Assembly (NCBI RefSeq): GCF_030269925.1
Contig: NC_085124.1
Location: forward strand, 2,542,001-2,606,000
Length of the DNA stretch: 64,000 bases
Source of the DNA: Bombyx mori
Lineage: Eukaryota; Arthropoda; Insecta; Lepidoptera; Bombycidae
Direction of reading: 5' to 3'
Part shown: positions 46,686 to 56,829 of the stretch, one piece after another
Position numbering within the stretch: position 1 is the first letter of the stretch
How the letters are laid out: each line of letters starts with the position of its first letter
Position numbers and translations under genes: made by a program
Notes under the pieces: model-generated
Told to the model about the DNA's origin: nothing
Databases searched by the model: none
What the model saw: the letters and a program-made list of their open reading frames with translations, nothing else

Positions 46686-47048
46686 GCAGCAGTAATGCGT
46701 TTCGGTTTGAAGGGCGGGGTAGCCGTTGTAACTATACTGAGACCTTAGAACTTATATCTCAAGGTGGATGGCGCATTTGGGAAATAGGCGGGGTCCACCG
46801 CCCCGCCTATTTCCCACCTATAACCCACCCGTGCGGACTCACAAGAGGTCCTACCACCAGTAATTACGCAAATTATAATGGTTTGATTTTAATTACACGA
46901 TGTTATTCCTTCACCGTGGAAGTCAATCGTGAACAATTATTAAGTACGTATTTCATTAGAAAAATTAGTACCCGCCTGCGGGATTCGAACACCGGTGCAT
47001 CGCTATATAAGAATGCACCGGACGTCTTATCCTTTAGGCCACGACGAC
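46686..47048. repeat. inverted Bm1 chimera with perfect palindrome
   Basis: 46686-46778 is a plus-strand Bm1 body fragment. 46779-46815 is a hairpin (15-bp arms GGGAAATAGGCGGGG and its complement, 7-bp loop). From there to 47048 an antisense Bm1 5' half follows, with linker and a complete tRNA-like head ending 'cctttaggccacgacgac'. Confidence 0.88.
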
Positions 47049-47127
47049 TTCACACTCGGGATATATGACTCGGGATATAGGTTTTTTGGAAGCAATGAGC
47101 GTTAGCAGTTTACCGATGAACTTTTTG

Positions 47128-47374
47128 ACTGATGGTAGGACCTCTTGTGAGTTCGCACGGGTATGTACCACCACCCTGCCTATTTTTGCCGTGAAGCAGT
47201 AATGCGTTTCAGTTTGAACGGTGGGGCAACCGTCGTAACTATACTGAGACCTTAGAACTCATATCCCAAGGTGGGTGGCGGCATTTATGTTGTAGATATC
47301 TATGGGCTCCGCGGTAACCACTTAACACCACGTGGGCTGCGAGCTCGTCCACCCATCTCTGCAATTAAAAAAAA
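47128..47374 (+). repeat. Bm1-type SINE
   Basis: 'actgatggtaggacctcttg' to 'cacccatctctgcaattaaa'. Confidence 0.92.
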
Positions 47375-47379
47375 CTGCA

Positions 47380-48005
47380 ATGGTTGTTTTAGATTCAATG
47401 TCCTCGACACTCTATTTCACCATATTCAGTCCATTAGACTATGGTAAAGGTATGTTTACAATAATTTTGGGTACAAACTTTAATGGTACTTTTTTGTGGT
47501 TCCGACGAGTCGTAGATATAATTAAAAATATTTTACAGTTTATACTCGCGTTTTGTCTGTATAAACTAGCACGTATAATGACAGTAAAAGATTAGGAAGG
47601 AAATTAAATAGATTAAACCCATAAAAGTTGTTTTAATTGCAAAGTTTAATGTTAAACTTTATTGTGTTTTTTATGGTTCCGGCTCTTATAAGGAGAAGCG
47701 GTTGTCATTTCTGTCTGTCTGTCGGTCCGTCACTTAAAACTTTTGTAAGGAAAGGCTAGAGGTGTAATGTTGAGATTATTAACGAAACATAAATAGGTAT
47801 GGCGGAAGAAAATCATGGTAATCTCAAACTTCTCTGTCAATGTAATTAAAAGATTGAACCAATTTTGTGATTTATAACCTATAGGGTCACTTTGACCGTG
47901 AGAGGGATGAGAATATGAAACGGGAAGGAGATGGTAAATACGTGTGAAAGTCTTAAATAGTTTAATAGTATTATTGGCGCGAAACTATTCTTTAATAATA
48001 TATTA
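47380..48005. other. intergenic, nothing recognised
   Basis: AT-rich; contains short 'gtctgtctgtcgg' and nothing else of note. Confidence 0.4.
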
Positions 48006-48009
48006 ATTA

Positions 48010-48247
48010 CTAGCTGATCCGGCAGACTTCGTAGTGCCGCAATCGATAAATAAAAGACCCAAACTTTTGTATAAAATAAATTTAAAACAAACAAAAGGAA
48101 TCCGTCCGACGGGGGACACATCAAAGGAAAAACAATGTTATTCTTATTGAATTCCGAGCATTTTCATATTTATCTACCTTTTAAACCTTTTGTGGACTTC
48201 CACAAATCATTCAAGACCAAAATCAGCCAAATCAGTCCAGCCGTTCA
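48010..48247 (-). mobile_element. Helitron-like element (family H1), 3' joined to a MITE fragment
   Basis: CTAGCTGATCCGGCAGACTT at 48010 then blocks as in 11960-12225. It stops at 'gtccagccgttcacg' and a fragment of the 34962 MITE family ('gagttaacttttacgcgatc' to 'ctcgcacttaacacac', 48262-48333) follows. Confidence 0.65.
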
Positions 48248-48339
48248 CGCCGGGACGCTATTCCAACTCCATACAAATTTGAGTTAACTTTTACGCGATC
48301 GACAAGTTAAAAAACTCGCACTTAACACACCGATCTCGG

Positions 48340-49290
48340 CTGTCCACTGAGAAACAAGAAAATTGTTGTACTTTTTATTTCAGCGCGTTCAAAAGCTAAT
48401 AATGGGTGGGATCTTATAAAGCGGCTACTTAATGTGATTACATACAATCATGCAGTAGTCCTAAGACAACATGCTTTTATTGCTGAGCTTGTGTATTGCA
48501 AGACTTACGGTATTTCGGGACGATAGGGTAGCTCCGATTTTTGTGTTTTTTTGGATTTTATAATGTCATTAATTTTCCTGAATACCGTCTTAAAAATTGT
48601 TGACATGAGTTGGACTTATAACAGCTATCCAGCAATACTAACATTGAGGAAACAGTCAGCTCTAACCTTCTTAGTTAATTAAATAGTAGGGTTGCGCTAT
48701 ATGCGATATATTTATTATAGATGTAAACGAAAACAATGCAGTCGGAGATCTAACACCGAGCGTGTGTTACATATTGGTGAACTGTTGTTAATATAACTAT
48801 AAAGAAAAGAAAAATGAGGAACTAGTAAGATAAAAATTAACAAGATTCAGTTTAGGTACACTTGTCAATCACGTCAGTATCACTAGTTTGGGTGGAATGA
48901 CAAGGGAGATGTTCCACCGTATTGCTCGGTAGACTGACAGTATGAACGTCGATCAGAACTTGTATAAATGCAAGTTTATCATGAAAATGTCGGTAGCGTA
49001 ATTCAGGTATTCGCCGTATTTCTCCTGTTCTATGACAGACCGTCGATCTACGAGCAATACTTGAAGTATTCCCGCACTTTCTTGCCGAGCTGCTAAAACA
49101 ATTTCATAAGTAAACTTCAATTTCAAATAAGATATTCTAAGTAAATATTTCGAACTTTGACCAACTATAATATTCAGTCCAAGTTCTTAATAAGAAACCC
49201 GTTAAAGTTTTACTAATAAATAAAGAAATTTTGAAGAAAAACATTATCGTTTTAACGATTACCAACTTTATTGCTCATAAAAGGACGATA
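48340..49290. other. intergenic; diverged repeat at 48890-49015
   Basis: Holds the relative of 18800-18940 ('ctcggtagactgac', 'cagaacttgtata', 'catgaaaatgtcg', 'gcgtaattcaggt'). Otherwise unrecognised. Confidence 0.45.
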
Positions 49291-49291
49291 C

Positions 49292-49567
49292 ACGTAATTA
49301 CGGATCCTCCCGATCCTTTAACGGTGCTTTTAGGTACCTCAAGCACTGGTCACCGTCCTATTAACCCATAGACACAGCCCACTGAGTTTCACGCCGGATC
49401 TTCTCAGTGGGTCGCGTTTCCGATCCGGTGGTAGATTCTGCGTAGTACTGCTCTTGTTATGGCTACTGTTAGCAACACTTCGGTTTGAGCCCCGTGAGCT
49501 CACGTACACGTCAAAGAGAAGCTGAAATAGCCCCTCAAGGCTATTAGCATAGGTAGCGAAAAAAAAA
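49292..49567 (+). repeat. family B retroelement
   Basis: 'cggatcctcccgatccttta', 'tacctcaagcactggtcacc', 'cttctcagtgggtcgcgttt' and 'attagcataggtagcgaaaa'. A central block present at 44190-44225 is missing. Confidence 0.85.
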
Positions 49568-49882
49568 GAACAAGGACTGTCCTAATCCGCGAAAAATCGG
49601 AGACATTAGCTTGCTTATGTCGTCACCATATAATTATATTAGGAGCATAAATATTCTATGTACCGGCAGCTGTACTTCGTTTAATAAAGGCTGAACCACT
49701 TGGTGGATTAACATGACTTCGTCGTCGATCGTAAAGAAAAAACGACCGTGTTCATAATTCAATAAGCGTCCGTGGAGCTACGCTTAACATTTTAGGGAGC
49801 TACGCCCACTTTTTCGGGTTAATAAACCATCTATATATAGATTTTTGTACTGTCTATGCTCTGATTAAGAGGATGTAATCCC

Positions 49883-50070
49883 CTGTTTCACGCCGGATCT
49901 TCTCAGTGGGTCGCGATTCCGGTCCTTCTGATCCGTTGGTAGATTCTGTGAAGCACAGCTCTTGCTAGGGTTGATGTCAATAAGTCTTCCCAGGTTAAGC
50001 CCCGTGAGCTAACTGACCAGATCGCGCGTATTTGGAATAGGCCCTTATGCTACCAACGATTATTAGATGT
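49883..50070 (+). repeat. family B retroelement, diverged
   Basis: 'cgccggatcttctcagtggg', 'agattctgtgaagcacagct' and 'gccccgtgagctaactgacc'. Confidence 0.75.
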
Positions 50071-50196
50071 GTTAGTTGTGTCATAACAGGCAGACCTTAA
50101 GTGGCAGACGTGTAAGGAAAATTAATACAAGCAGTATTGGTGATTCTAAGCCTTATTTCTTTATTCAACAGATACATCATTATGTGACATTATGAA

Positions 50197-50631
50197 GCCG
50201 TCGTGGCTTAAAGGATAAGACGTCCCGTGCATTCGTGTTGAGCGATGCACCGGTGTTCAAATCCCAGGCGGGTATCAATTTTTGAAAGACGTACTCAACA
50301 AAAGTTCACGATTGACTTCTGCGGTGAAGGAATAATATCGTGTAATAAAAATCAAACCCGCAAAATTATAATTTGCGTAATTATTGGCGGTAGGACCTCT
50401 TGTGAGTCCGCACGGGTAAGTACCACCACTCTGCCTATTTCTGCCGTGAAGCAGTAATGCGTTTCAATTTAAAGGGTGGGGCAGCCGTTGCAACTAACTA
50501 TACTTGAGACCTTAGCACTTATATCTCAAGGTGGGTGGCGCATTTACATTGTAGATGTCTATGGGCTCCAGTAACCACTTAACACCAGGGGGGCTGTGAG
50601 CTCGTCCGTCCATCTAAGCAACAAAAAAAAA
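50197..50631 (+). repeat. full-length Bm1-type SINE with tRNA-like head
   Basis: It begins 'gccgtcgtggcttaaaggat'. The A box TGGCTTAAAGG and B box GTTCAAATCC fit the RNA polymerase III consensus, about 50 bp apart. Linker 'gtgtaataaaaatcaaaccc', then the complete body and an A-rich tail. This is the best reference for the family in the window, about 435 bp. Confidence 0.92.
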
Positions 50632-50639
50632 CATCAACG

Positions 50640-52050
50640 CCATTTTTCACCGCAAGCGAAAGTTGGAAAAGGTTTAATTAAAAAAAAGTCTGCCTAAACT
50701 AGCTTTGCCATTTAAATTCACCTTGAAAACGGACATATCAATGTAGGATGTATCTACATAGCTTATTGGCGACAAAATACATTACCGAATATTGCGAACA
50801 CCCACACATATCGAAGATTAAACAATTTGTTCCATACGCGGCGAGATCTGAAACGTCAATGAATTGGCCACTCGATTCGTCTAACGTTTAAGATGATTGC
50901 CGTAATGAGGATGCCATCGGCTGCCTATCGGTTTTATGAATTGATCGTAATTGACGGCTATGAGTGTTGCCAAACTCACAGTTAAATATATCAAACTAGT
51001 TATCTAAATTTACAAAGTCTTATAATTTAAAATCTATAATGCATTAATTCGGTGCGACTAATCAATCTGTCTACCATATTATTAGGTATAATTATCAGAA
51101 GATGAACGTGCTATTTACCAATAGGATTTTAATTTAAGGGAGTTTTTGAACTACTTTTTAATAAGTTACCATTGTAAATGTTACTGTGCTTAAAAAAATG
51201 TATACCCTCTAAATTAGAGATAGTTTAATTCTTACCCGCTATTAATTGTTCGGATTGTGGTGCCTGCCGTTACTTGGTCATATTAGCAATCGTTCACTTT
51301 GAAAGATATGAAAGATAGAAAACATGAGATGAATTTCCCCTTTCAATTTGGCAGCTTTATGATGGATAAACGAACATAATCTATCCAGCAAGGATCCAAA
51401 AAATATAGGGGCAAAAGACTCTCCAATATGCCAGGGTAGAAAGAACTCTGTGAATTTTGGTTGGTGTCTCAGAATTAGGTACTATGAATCCCATATTTAT
51501 TTTTACAATAAATTAGAAAGCCTGGATGAGAAAAAAGGAGGGTTGGCGTCGGTATGCCAGCTACCCGGCCGTAAAAATATAACGACGAGCAATGGGCGGC
51601 GGTCAACTAACCCGAACTAGTGCTTCAGTAGCCCAGTGGAACTAAATCGCCTCTGAAATTCTGCTGTGGAAGGACGCGGGAACCCACCACTAGCAATTTC
51701 CCCAAGAAAACTTTTACGTATGTATTCCGTAAAGGTCACGATCCTCAGCACTGAGGAACACGACGCACGGAGGAGGAGAAAGCCCAACTAATAATAATAA
51801 AGGGCGGATAATTCCGAGAAATCTTATGGCAAAAGGAACGAAAGGCGATTTTTCAACAGACCACATCCATGAAGAAAAAAAAACGTAGTTTAAACTCAAT
51901 AGAGGATTAATCTTGACAAAAATAAAATAGTACGCTGCTTTTTCGTCCTAAATCCTTTATAGAGTCAAAATAATGAGGATTGCAGTCGTAGCTTCAGAGA
52001 GCTACATTATCTGCTAAACGAAAAGCAGTAGCTGAACATTGGAAAGCATA
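50640..52050. other. intergenic, nothing recognised
   Basis: 1.4 kb of unassigned sequence. Around 51560-51680 ('atgccagctacccggccgta', 'gtggaaggacgcgggaaccc') it has a LINE-like flavour without a readable frame. Confidence 0.35.
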
Positions 52051-52053
52051 GGA

Positions 52054-52146
52054 TCGAGAGGAATCGGAAGGAAGGAAATCGAGAGAAATCGGAAGGAAGG
52101 AAATCGAGAGAAATCGGAAGGAAATCGAAAGGAAGAGGAAGAGAGG
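52054..52146. repeat. 25-bp purine-rich minisatellite
   Basis: About three and a half units of 'cgagagaaatcggaaggaag' plus 'gaaat', with strong G/A strand asymmetry. It leads straight into a Bm1 copy. Confidence 0.85.
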
Positions 52147-52156
52147 AACGGGTTTA

Positions 52157-52360
52157 CTATCAGTAGGACCTCTTGTGAGTCCGTAAATCGAAGGTACCGC
52201 CACCCTGCCTATTTCGGCCCTGAAGCAGTAATGCGTTTCGGTTTGAAGGGTGGCCGTTGTAACTATACTGAGACCTTCAAACTCATCTCTCAAGGTAGGT
52301 GGCGGCACTTAGGTTGTAGATGTCTATGGGCTCCGGTAACCACTTAGAGCCTGGTGGGCG
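52157..52360 (+). repeat. Bm1-type SINE, 3' truncated
   Basis: 'cagtaggacctcttgtgagt' to 'cacttagagcctggtgggcg'. Confidence 0.85.
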
Positions 52361-52569
52361 TCAAAAAGGAATGGAGACGACCCAAGATCGAACATGAGGA
52401 ATTGGTGTAAATTTCTTTCGTGTCACTGTTGCCCATGGACAAAGCATGCAGCAGTGCCATAAGCAAAGTCGCTATGTGCCGGATATTTCTAGTGCTTATA
52501 TTAATTCAATACATTTTCGCTAAGTTAGCTCATCTTAAACATATAATATAAACATCGATATAATTAATA

Positions 52570-53871
52570 CCTAGTCAGGTCATAAGTATTGTCACACAGT
52601 AAAAACTTATAGAATGCTGGCCACAAAAAAGTTTATTGAATTCGAATTACGAATTGTTCATGAAAATAAAAATGTATACTTTTAGAATTTTACTAATTTT
52701 TAAATATGGAGTGGACGCTTAAAGAAGACCGTGTTGCAGTTATTGCGTAGCATCGTTGCGGTTACGCGCCAATTCAAATTTTTAACATACTGAAAAATTT
52801 GAATATAACCAAAAAATTCGTTTATCGTACCATCAAACGATACAATGAAGACTCTAGTGTAGATGACAGGTCAAGAAATGGTCGCCCTCGTTCTGTTAGG
52901 ACTCCAGCAGTGATAAAAGCTGTGAAGGCGCGAATTCAAAGAAATCCCAAACGTAAGCAGAAACTGTTGGCCCTTCAGATGGGGTTAAGCAGAACCACGG
53001 TGAAAAGGGTGTTAAATGAAGACTTAGGGCTTCGGGCATATCGAAGAAAAAGAGGACATCGTTTGAATGCTCGTCTAATGGACCTGAGACTGAAGAGATG
53101 CCGCGCTTTGTTGAAGCGGTACACGGGAAAAAAATATCGGGAAATTCTTTTTTCGGATGAAAAAATGTTTACCGTAGAAGAGAGCTACAACAAACAAAAT
53201 GATAAGGTGTACGCACACAGTAGTGAAGAAGCGAGTAACCGTATTCCGCGTGTCCAACGAGGTCATTTTCCATCCTCGCTCATGGTATGGTTGGGAGTTT
53301 CTTATTGGGGCTTAACAGAGTTACATTTTTGTGAGAAAGGTGTAAAAACGAATGCAGTTGTGTATCAAAATACAGTCCTGACGAACCTTGTGGAACCTGT
53401 TTCTCATACCATGTTCAATAACAGGCACTGGGTATTCCAACAAGATTCGGCGCCAGCTCATAGAGCGAAGAGCACACAAGACTGGCTGGCGGCGCGTGAA
53501 ATCGACTTCATCCGGCACGAAGACTGGCCCTCCTCCAGTCCAGATTTGAATCCGTTAGATTACAAGATATGGCAACACTTGGAGGAAAAGGCGTGCTCAA
53601 AGCCTCATCCCAATTTGGAGTCACTCAAGACATCCTTGATTAAGGCAGCCGCCGATATTGACATGGACCTCGTTCGTGCTGCGATAGACGACTGGCCGCG
53701 CAGATTGAAGGCCTGTATTCAAAATCACGGAGGTTATTTTGAATAAACTTTAGTGTCATAAGAATCTATGTTTTGTTAAGTTCATTTTGGTATATGAATG
53801 GTTACATAATGAATAAACTTGTTGCAATTATTTTACATTAAACATGTGACAGAATTTATGACCTGACTAGG
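52570..53871 (+). mobile_element. maT-clade mariner transposon (1302 bp)
   Basis: Terminal inverted repeats CCTAGTCAGGTCATAA at both ends, flanked by TA dinucleotides at 52568-52569 and 53872-53873, as required for Tc1/mariner. It encloses one transposase gene with a single in-frame stop. Confidence 0.93.
52706..53746 (+). pseudogene. maT (DD37D) transposase with one nonsense codon
   Basis: The natural ATG at 52706 opens MEWTLKEDRVAVIA, then TAG at 52748-52750, after which the same frame stays open to TAA at 53744. Counting from that ATG, helix-turn-helix DNA-binding motifs fill the first ~110 residues. The catalytic triad is Asp151 (FSDEKMF), Asp247 (QQDSAPAHRA) and Asp285 (SPDLNPLDYKIW). 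The spacing of 37 residues between the second and third Asp, with Asp rather than Glu at the end, is the maT signature. Total length would be about 346 residues, normal for the clade. Without the stop codon it would appear intact, so inactivation is recent or the stop is read through. Confidence 0.92.
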
Positions 53872-53879
53872 TATTGAAA

Positions 53880-54330
53880 TCATTATAAAATTACAAAAAA
53901 ATATGCACATTTTATGACTATTCATTGTGTGTGTGTACAGTCATAATTGGTATGTACACTAGGAGTAATTGTACCTAAAATCATTACAATGTCATTAGTA
54001 ATAATAATTTTATGGAAAACACAGCGTTAAGCATGTGTCGTTAGTATATTATTATAAGTTTATTTATACAATTGGTGTACCTAACTTCAATTTCTGTTTT
54101 TCGATTGTAAATGTAGCAAAATTATAAATTTCATGTTATATTTGCAACGGAACGTCGCAGTGTTCAAATGAGGTATTGGCGAAAAATAATCGTAGATAAG
54201 TGAACGAGCTCACAGTTCAACTGTCGTTAAGATAGCGGAGCTCACATTGCATCGTGAATTCGGTCATACAACATCCTCGTGGTCACAGTCTTAGCTGCAT
54301 TGTGTTGTCCGTTAAATAGACAAACACAAC
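53880..54330. other. intergenic, nothing recognised
   Basis: AT-rich; a 'gtgaacgagctcacagttca' piece near 54200 resembles a decayed Bm1 tail. Confidence 0.4.
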
Positions 54331-54332
54331 TC

Positions 54333-54800
54333 CTTTTTTTATTGCTTTGATGGGTGGACGAGCTCACGGCCCACCTGGTGTTAAGTTTTTTTTAATATAT
54401 TTGTGGGATTACTGGTTGCCCGGAGGCCTTTCCAGTTTTACCAGGCCAGGTGGGTGAGTAAGAGCTCACCCAGAGGGGTAGGATTTGTTAACAGCTACCC
54501 AAGCGCCTCCAAAGGAGACCTAACAACTCAAGAGTTGCTGCTTCGCGAATAAATCTACTACCGGATCGGAATCGCGAGCCGCTGAAAAGATCCGGCAAGA
54601 AACTCAGCGGGCTGATGTTTAGGTTAGGTGGTGTTAAGTGGTTACCGAAGCCTATATACGTCTACAACGTATATGCCGCCCCCCCTTCGAGACCAGCGTG
54701 CTAAGGTCCCCGTTTTTACAGTACAGCGGCCGCCCCATCCCTCACACCGAAACGTATTATTACAGCTTCGAGACAGACATAGGCAGAGCGCCGATTCTCA
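54333..54800 (-). repeat. Bm1-type SINE split by a nested insertion
   Basis: The antisense tail (54333-54385) and the remainder (54639-54800, diverged) are parts of one Bm1 copy. Between them lies a 243-bp insert flanked by a TGGTGTTAAG duplication. Confidence 0.85.
54386..54628 (-). mobile_element. family B-related retroelement inserted in a SINE
   Basis: A T-run at its left edge (poly-A on the minus strand). It contains 'ctactaccggatcggaatcg' and 'aagaaactcagcgggctgat', i.e. family B sequence. Target duplication TGGTGTTAAG at 54376-54385 and 54629-54638. Confidence 0.87.
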
Positions 54801-55085
54801 CAGCACAGCACCCTGTTACAGACCGACATGAATGAACTTTAATTTACCAAGCAGATCTTCTCTCATGTCTCAAGATTTGTACCTGTATCATTCACATTTA
54901 TATCGATGCGTTTCGCTGCCCACTAATCAACATATGAGCTGTGAGCAGGTCGGTCATCTTAAAATTTATAAAATGTCAGAGGGGACTAGAATCGCCTTTG
55001 CGTCTCCCATGTGACCAGTTTCAAGTCCGAAGCTAGTCATGCACCATTTTGTTTATAGTTCATCTAAATTATAGTCTTAACTTAT

Positions 55086-55466
55086 TGTAACGCCGGTAAG
55101 AGTAACGCCATCTATCGCAGAATAGCCGAACGAATATCGAAGGATCTAGTAACATCTAGAACGCTCGAGAAGTACAACGCCATCTATTGTCAGATAGCGG
55201 AAACACATATCGAACGTACTAGACTTGTGAGGAATGTTCTGGACGATTCTGGGGATGTCGTATCGACTATAAAAGCGTTGCAGACATGGCACGAAGTCAG
55301 TCAGTAATCGGAACTACTCGAAGTGAAACAGCAAACGGATCACCGAAGCAAAGTGGAAGAAGCGAATTGAGAGTTTTAAAGGGTTCTGTGTGTTCTAACT
55401 GATAAATAAAGTTTTAAGTTGTTCTCTGGTGGAGCATTTATTTATCCGGAACCTCAGCGCGTAGCA
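55086..55466 (+). mobile_element. solo LTR with 4-bp target duplication
   Basis: Begins TGTAACG, ends CGTAGCA, flanked by TTAT at 55082-55085 and 55467-55470. Contains a TATA box (TATAAAA, 55268-55274), a TCAGTCAGT initiator-like run about 30 bp later and AATAAA at 55405-55410, the layout of a retroviral-type LTR (U3-R-U5). 'aacgccatctat' occurs twice in U3. No internal coding region flanks it. A 4-bp duplication is compatible with a Ty3/gypsy origin. Confidence 0.8.
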
Positions 55467-55479
55467 TTATTATGGTTAA

Positions 55480-55781
55480 GGAATAATATCGTATAATAAA
55501 AATGAAACCCGCAAAATTATGATTTGCGTAATTACTAGTGGTAAGACGCGCTGTGAGTCCGCACGGGTAGGTACCACCACACTGCCTGTTTCTGCCGTGA
55601 AGTAGTAACGCATTTCGGCTTGAAGGGTGGGGCAGCCGTTGTACTATTAAAACTGAGAACGTAGATCTTTGTCTCAAGGTGGGTGACGCCATTTTACGTT
55701 GTAGATGTCTATGGGCTTCGGTAACCACTTTAAACTAAGTGATTGGTGAGCTCGTCCATCTTTCTAAGCAATAAAAAAAAA
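55480..55781 (+). repeat. Bm1-type SINE with linker, head truncated
   Basis: 'gaataatatcgtataataaa' linker, then the body 'gtggtaagacgcgctgtgag' to 'tctttctaagcaataaaaaa'. Begins 10 bp after the LTR target duplication. Confidence 0.9.
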
Positions 55782-55789
55782 TCAGATAT

Positions 55790-56460
55790 AGTAAAATGAT
55801 AATAAAAACGCGCAATCAAGCAGCAATAGTCGTTTTAATAATATCTGACAACATAGTTGAGGCGTTCGTCAGTCATCCGTAAAGAAAATGATTGGTCCTT
55901 AACGCCTTTGCAGCGGCAAGTAAAATCATAAAACTTCATCTGGTGCGGCGGCGAGCCGAACTGCACCCTCAATGATATTTCCACTAGTGCGTCTTTTGCG
56001 GTCTTTCGTGACCCCCAGCACTAGTGTAGATTAAAATGCTATAGCTTTGCGAAAACATACTATATACAATTATTTTGTATACTGTAAAAATGACCGCGAA
56101 CCCAACTTCTTTAGGTTCGTTTCGCCCACGGATCTGACAAACAGGAAATGAGGAATAAATCAGGAAAAGCGGCGGGCCGATATCGACCTGATCCGCACTA
56201 GAAAGTATTTTCGGTAGTGATGGGGCAGACAAATATAACGGGAATATCGAAAATAAAACAAGTAAACAAGTAATAAATGAAAAAAATATTTTTATTATCT
56301 TAGATTCTTAGATATTGCCTGCCTTTAAAACATCTTTTAGGGAGTATCAGAGAGAGGGACATAATTTTCTTTCTCCGCACCAGTTCAAAGTACCGCGGCA
56401 GGCCAATATGAGCTTGTTCCGCAGTGTACTAGTTTGTGAAATGAAGCGGTTTATTTAATG
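55790..56460. other. intergenic, nothing recognised
   Basis: No coding or repeat resemblance. Confidence 0.4.
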
Positions 56461-56464
56461 AAAA

Positions 56465-56826
56465 TCTATATATTAATACGTGAAGCAAAAACTTTGTACC
56501 CCTTTTTTCGAAAATTGGGCGGACGGAGGAGTATGAAATTTCTCACACTTATAGAGAATATAGAGAAGGAGTGCACAATGCTAATATTTTTTTAAAATAA
56601 TGCATAAAAGATACTTTGTTTACTGTCAATTGGGAAACTTTTGTTATTGTTTAAAGTCTGTGGTCGAATTGAAAATAGATTAATATTGTTTGTCTTTAAT
56701 ATAATTGATCTATAGTGCAGTTTTGGCGAATACTGTGATTATATTATCGAATTATAATAGTGTTTGACAATAAACTTATAATTTCATTTAATTATAGTCG
56801 AATTTCGACTACTGCGGGGCCACTAC
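56465..56826 (+). mobile_element. Helitron-like element (family H4), opposite orientation
   Basis: Starts 'tctatatattaatacgtgaa', contains 'ggcggacggaggagtatgaa' and ends 'gtcgaatttcgactactgcg'. Inverse of 42482-42897. The CTAG end is mutated. Confidence 0.68.
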
Positions 56827-56829
56827 TTA

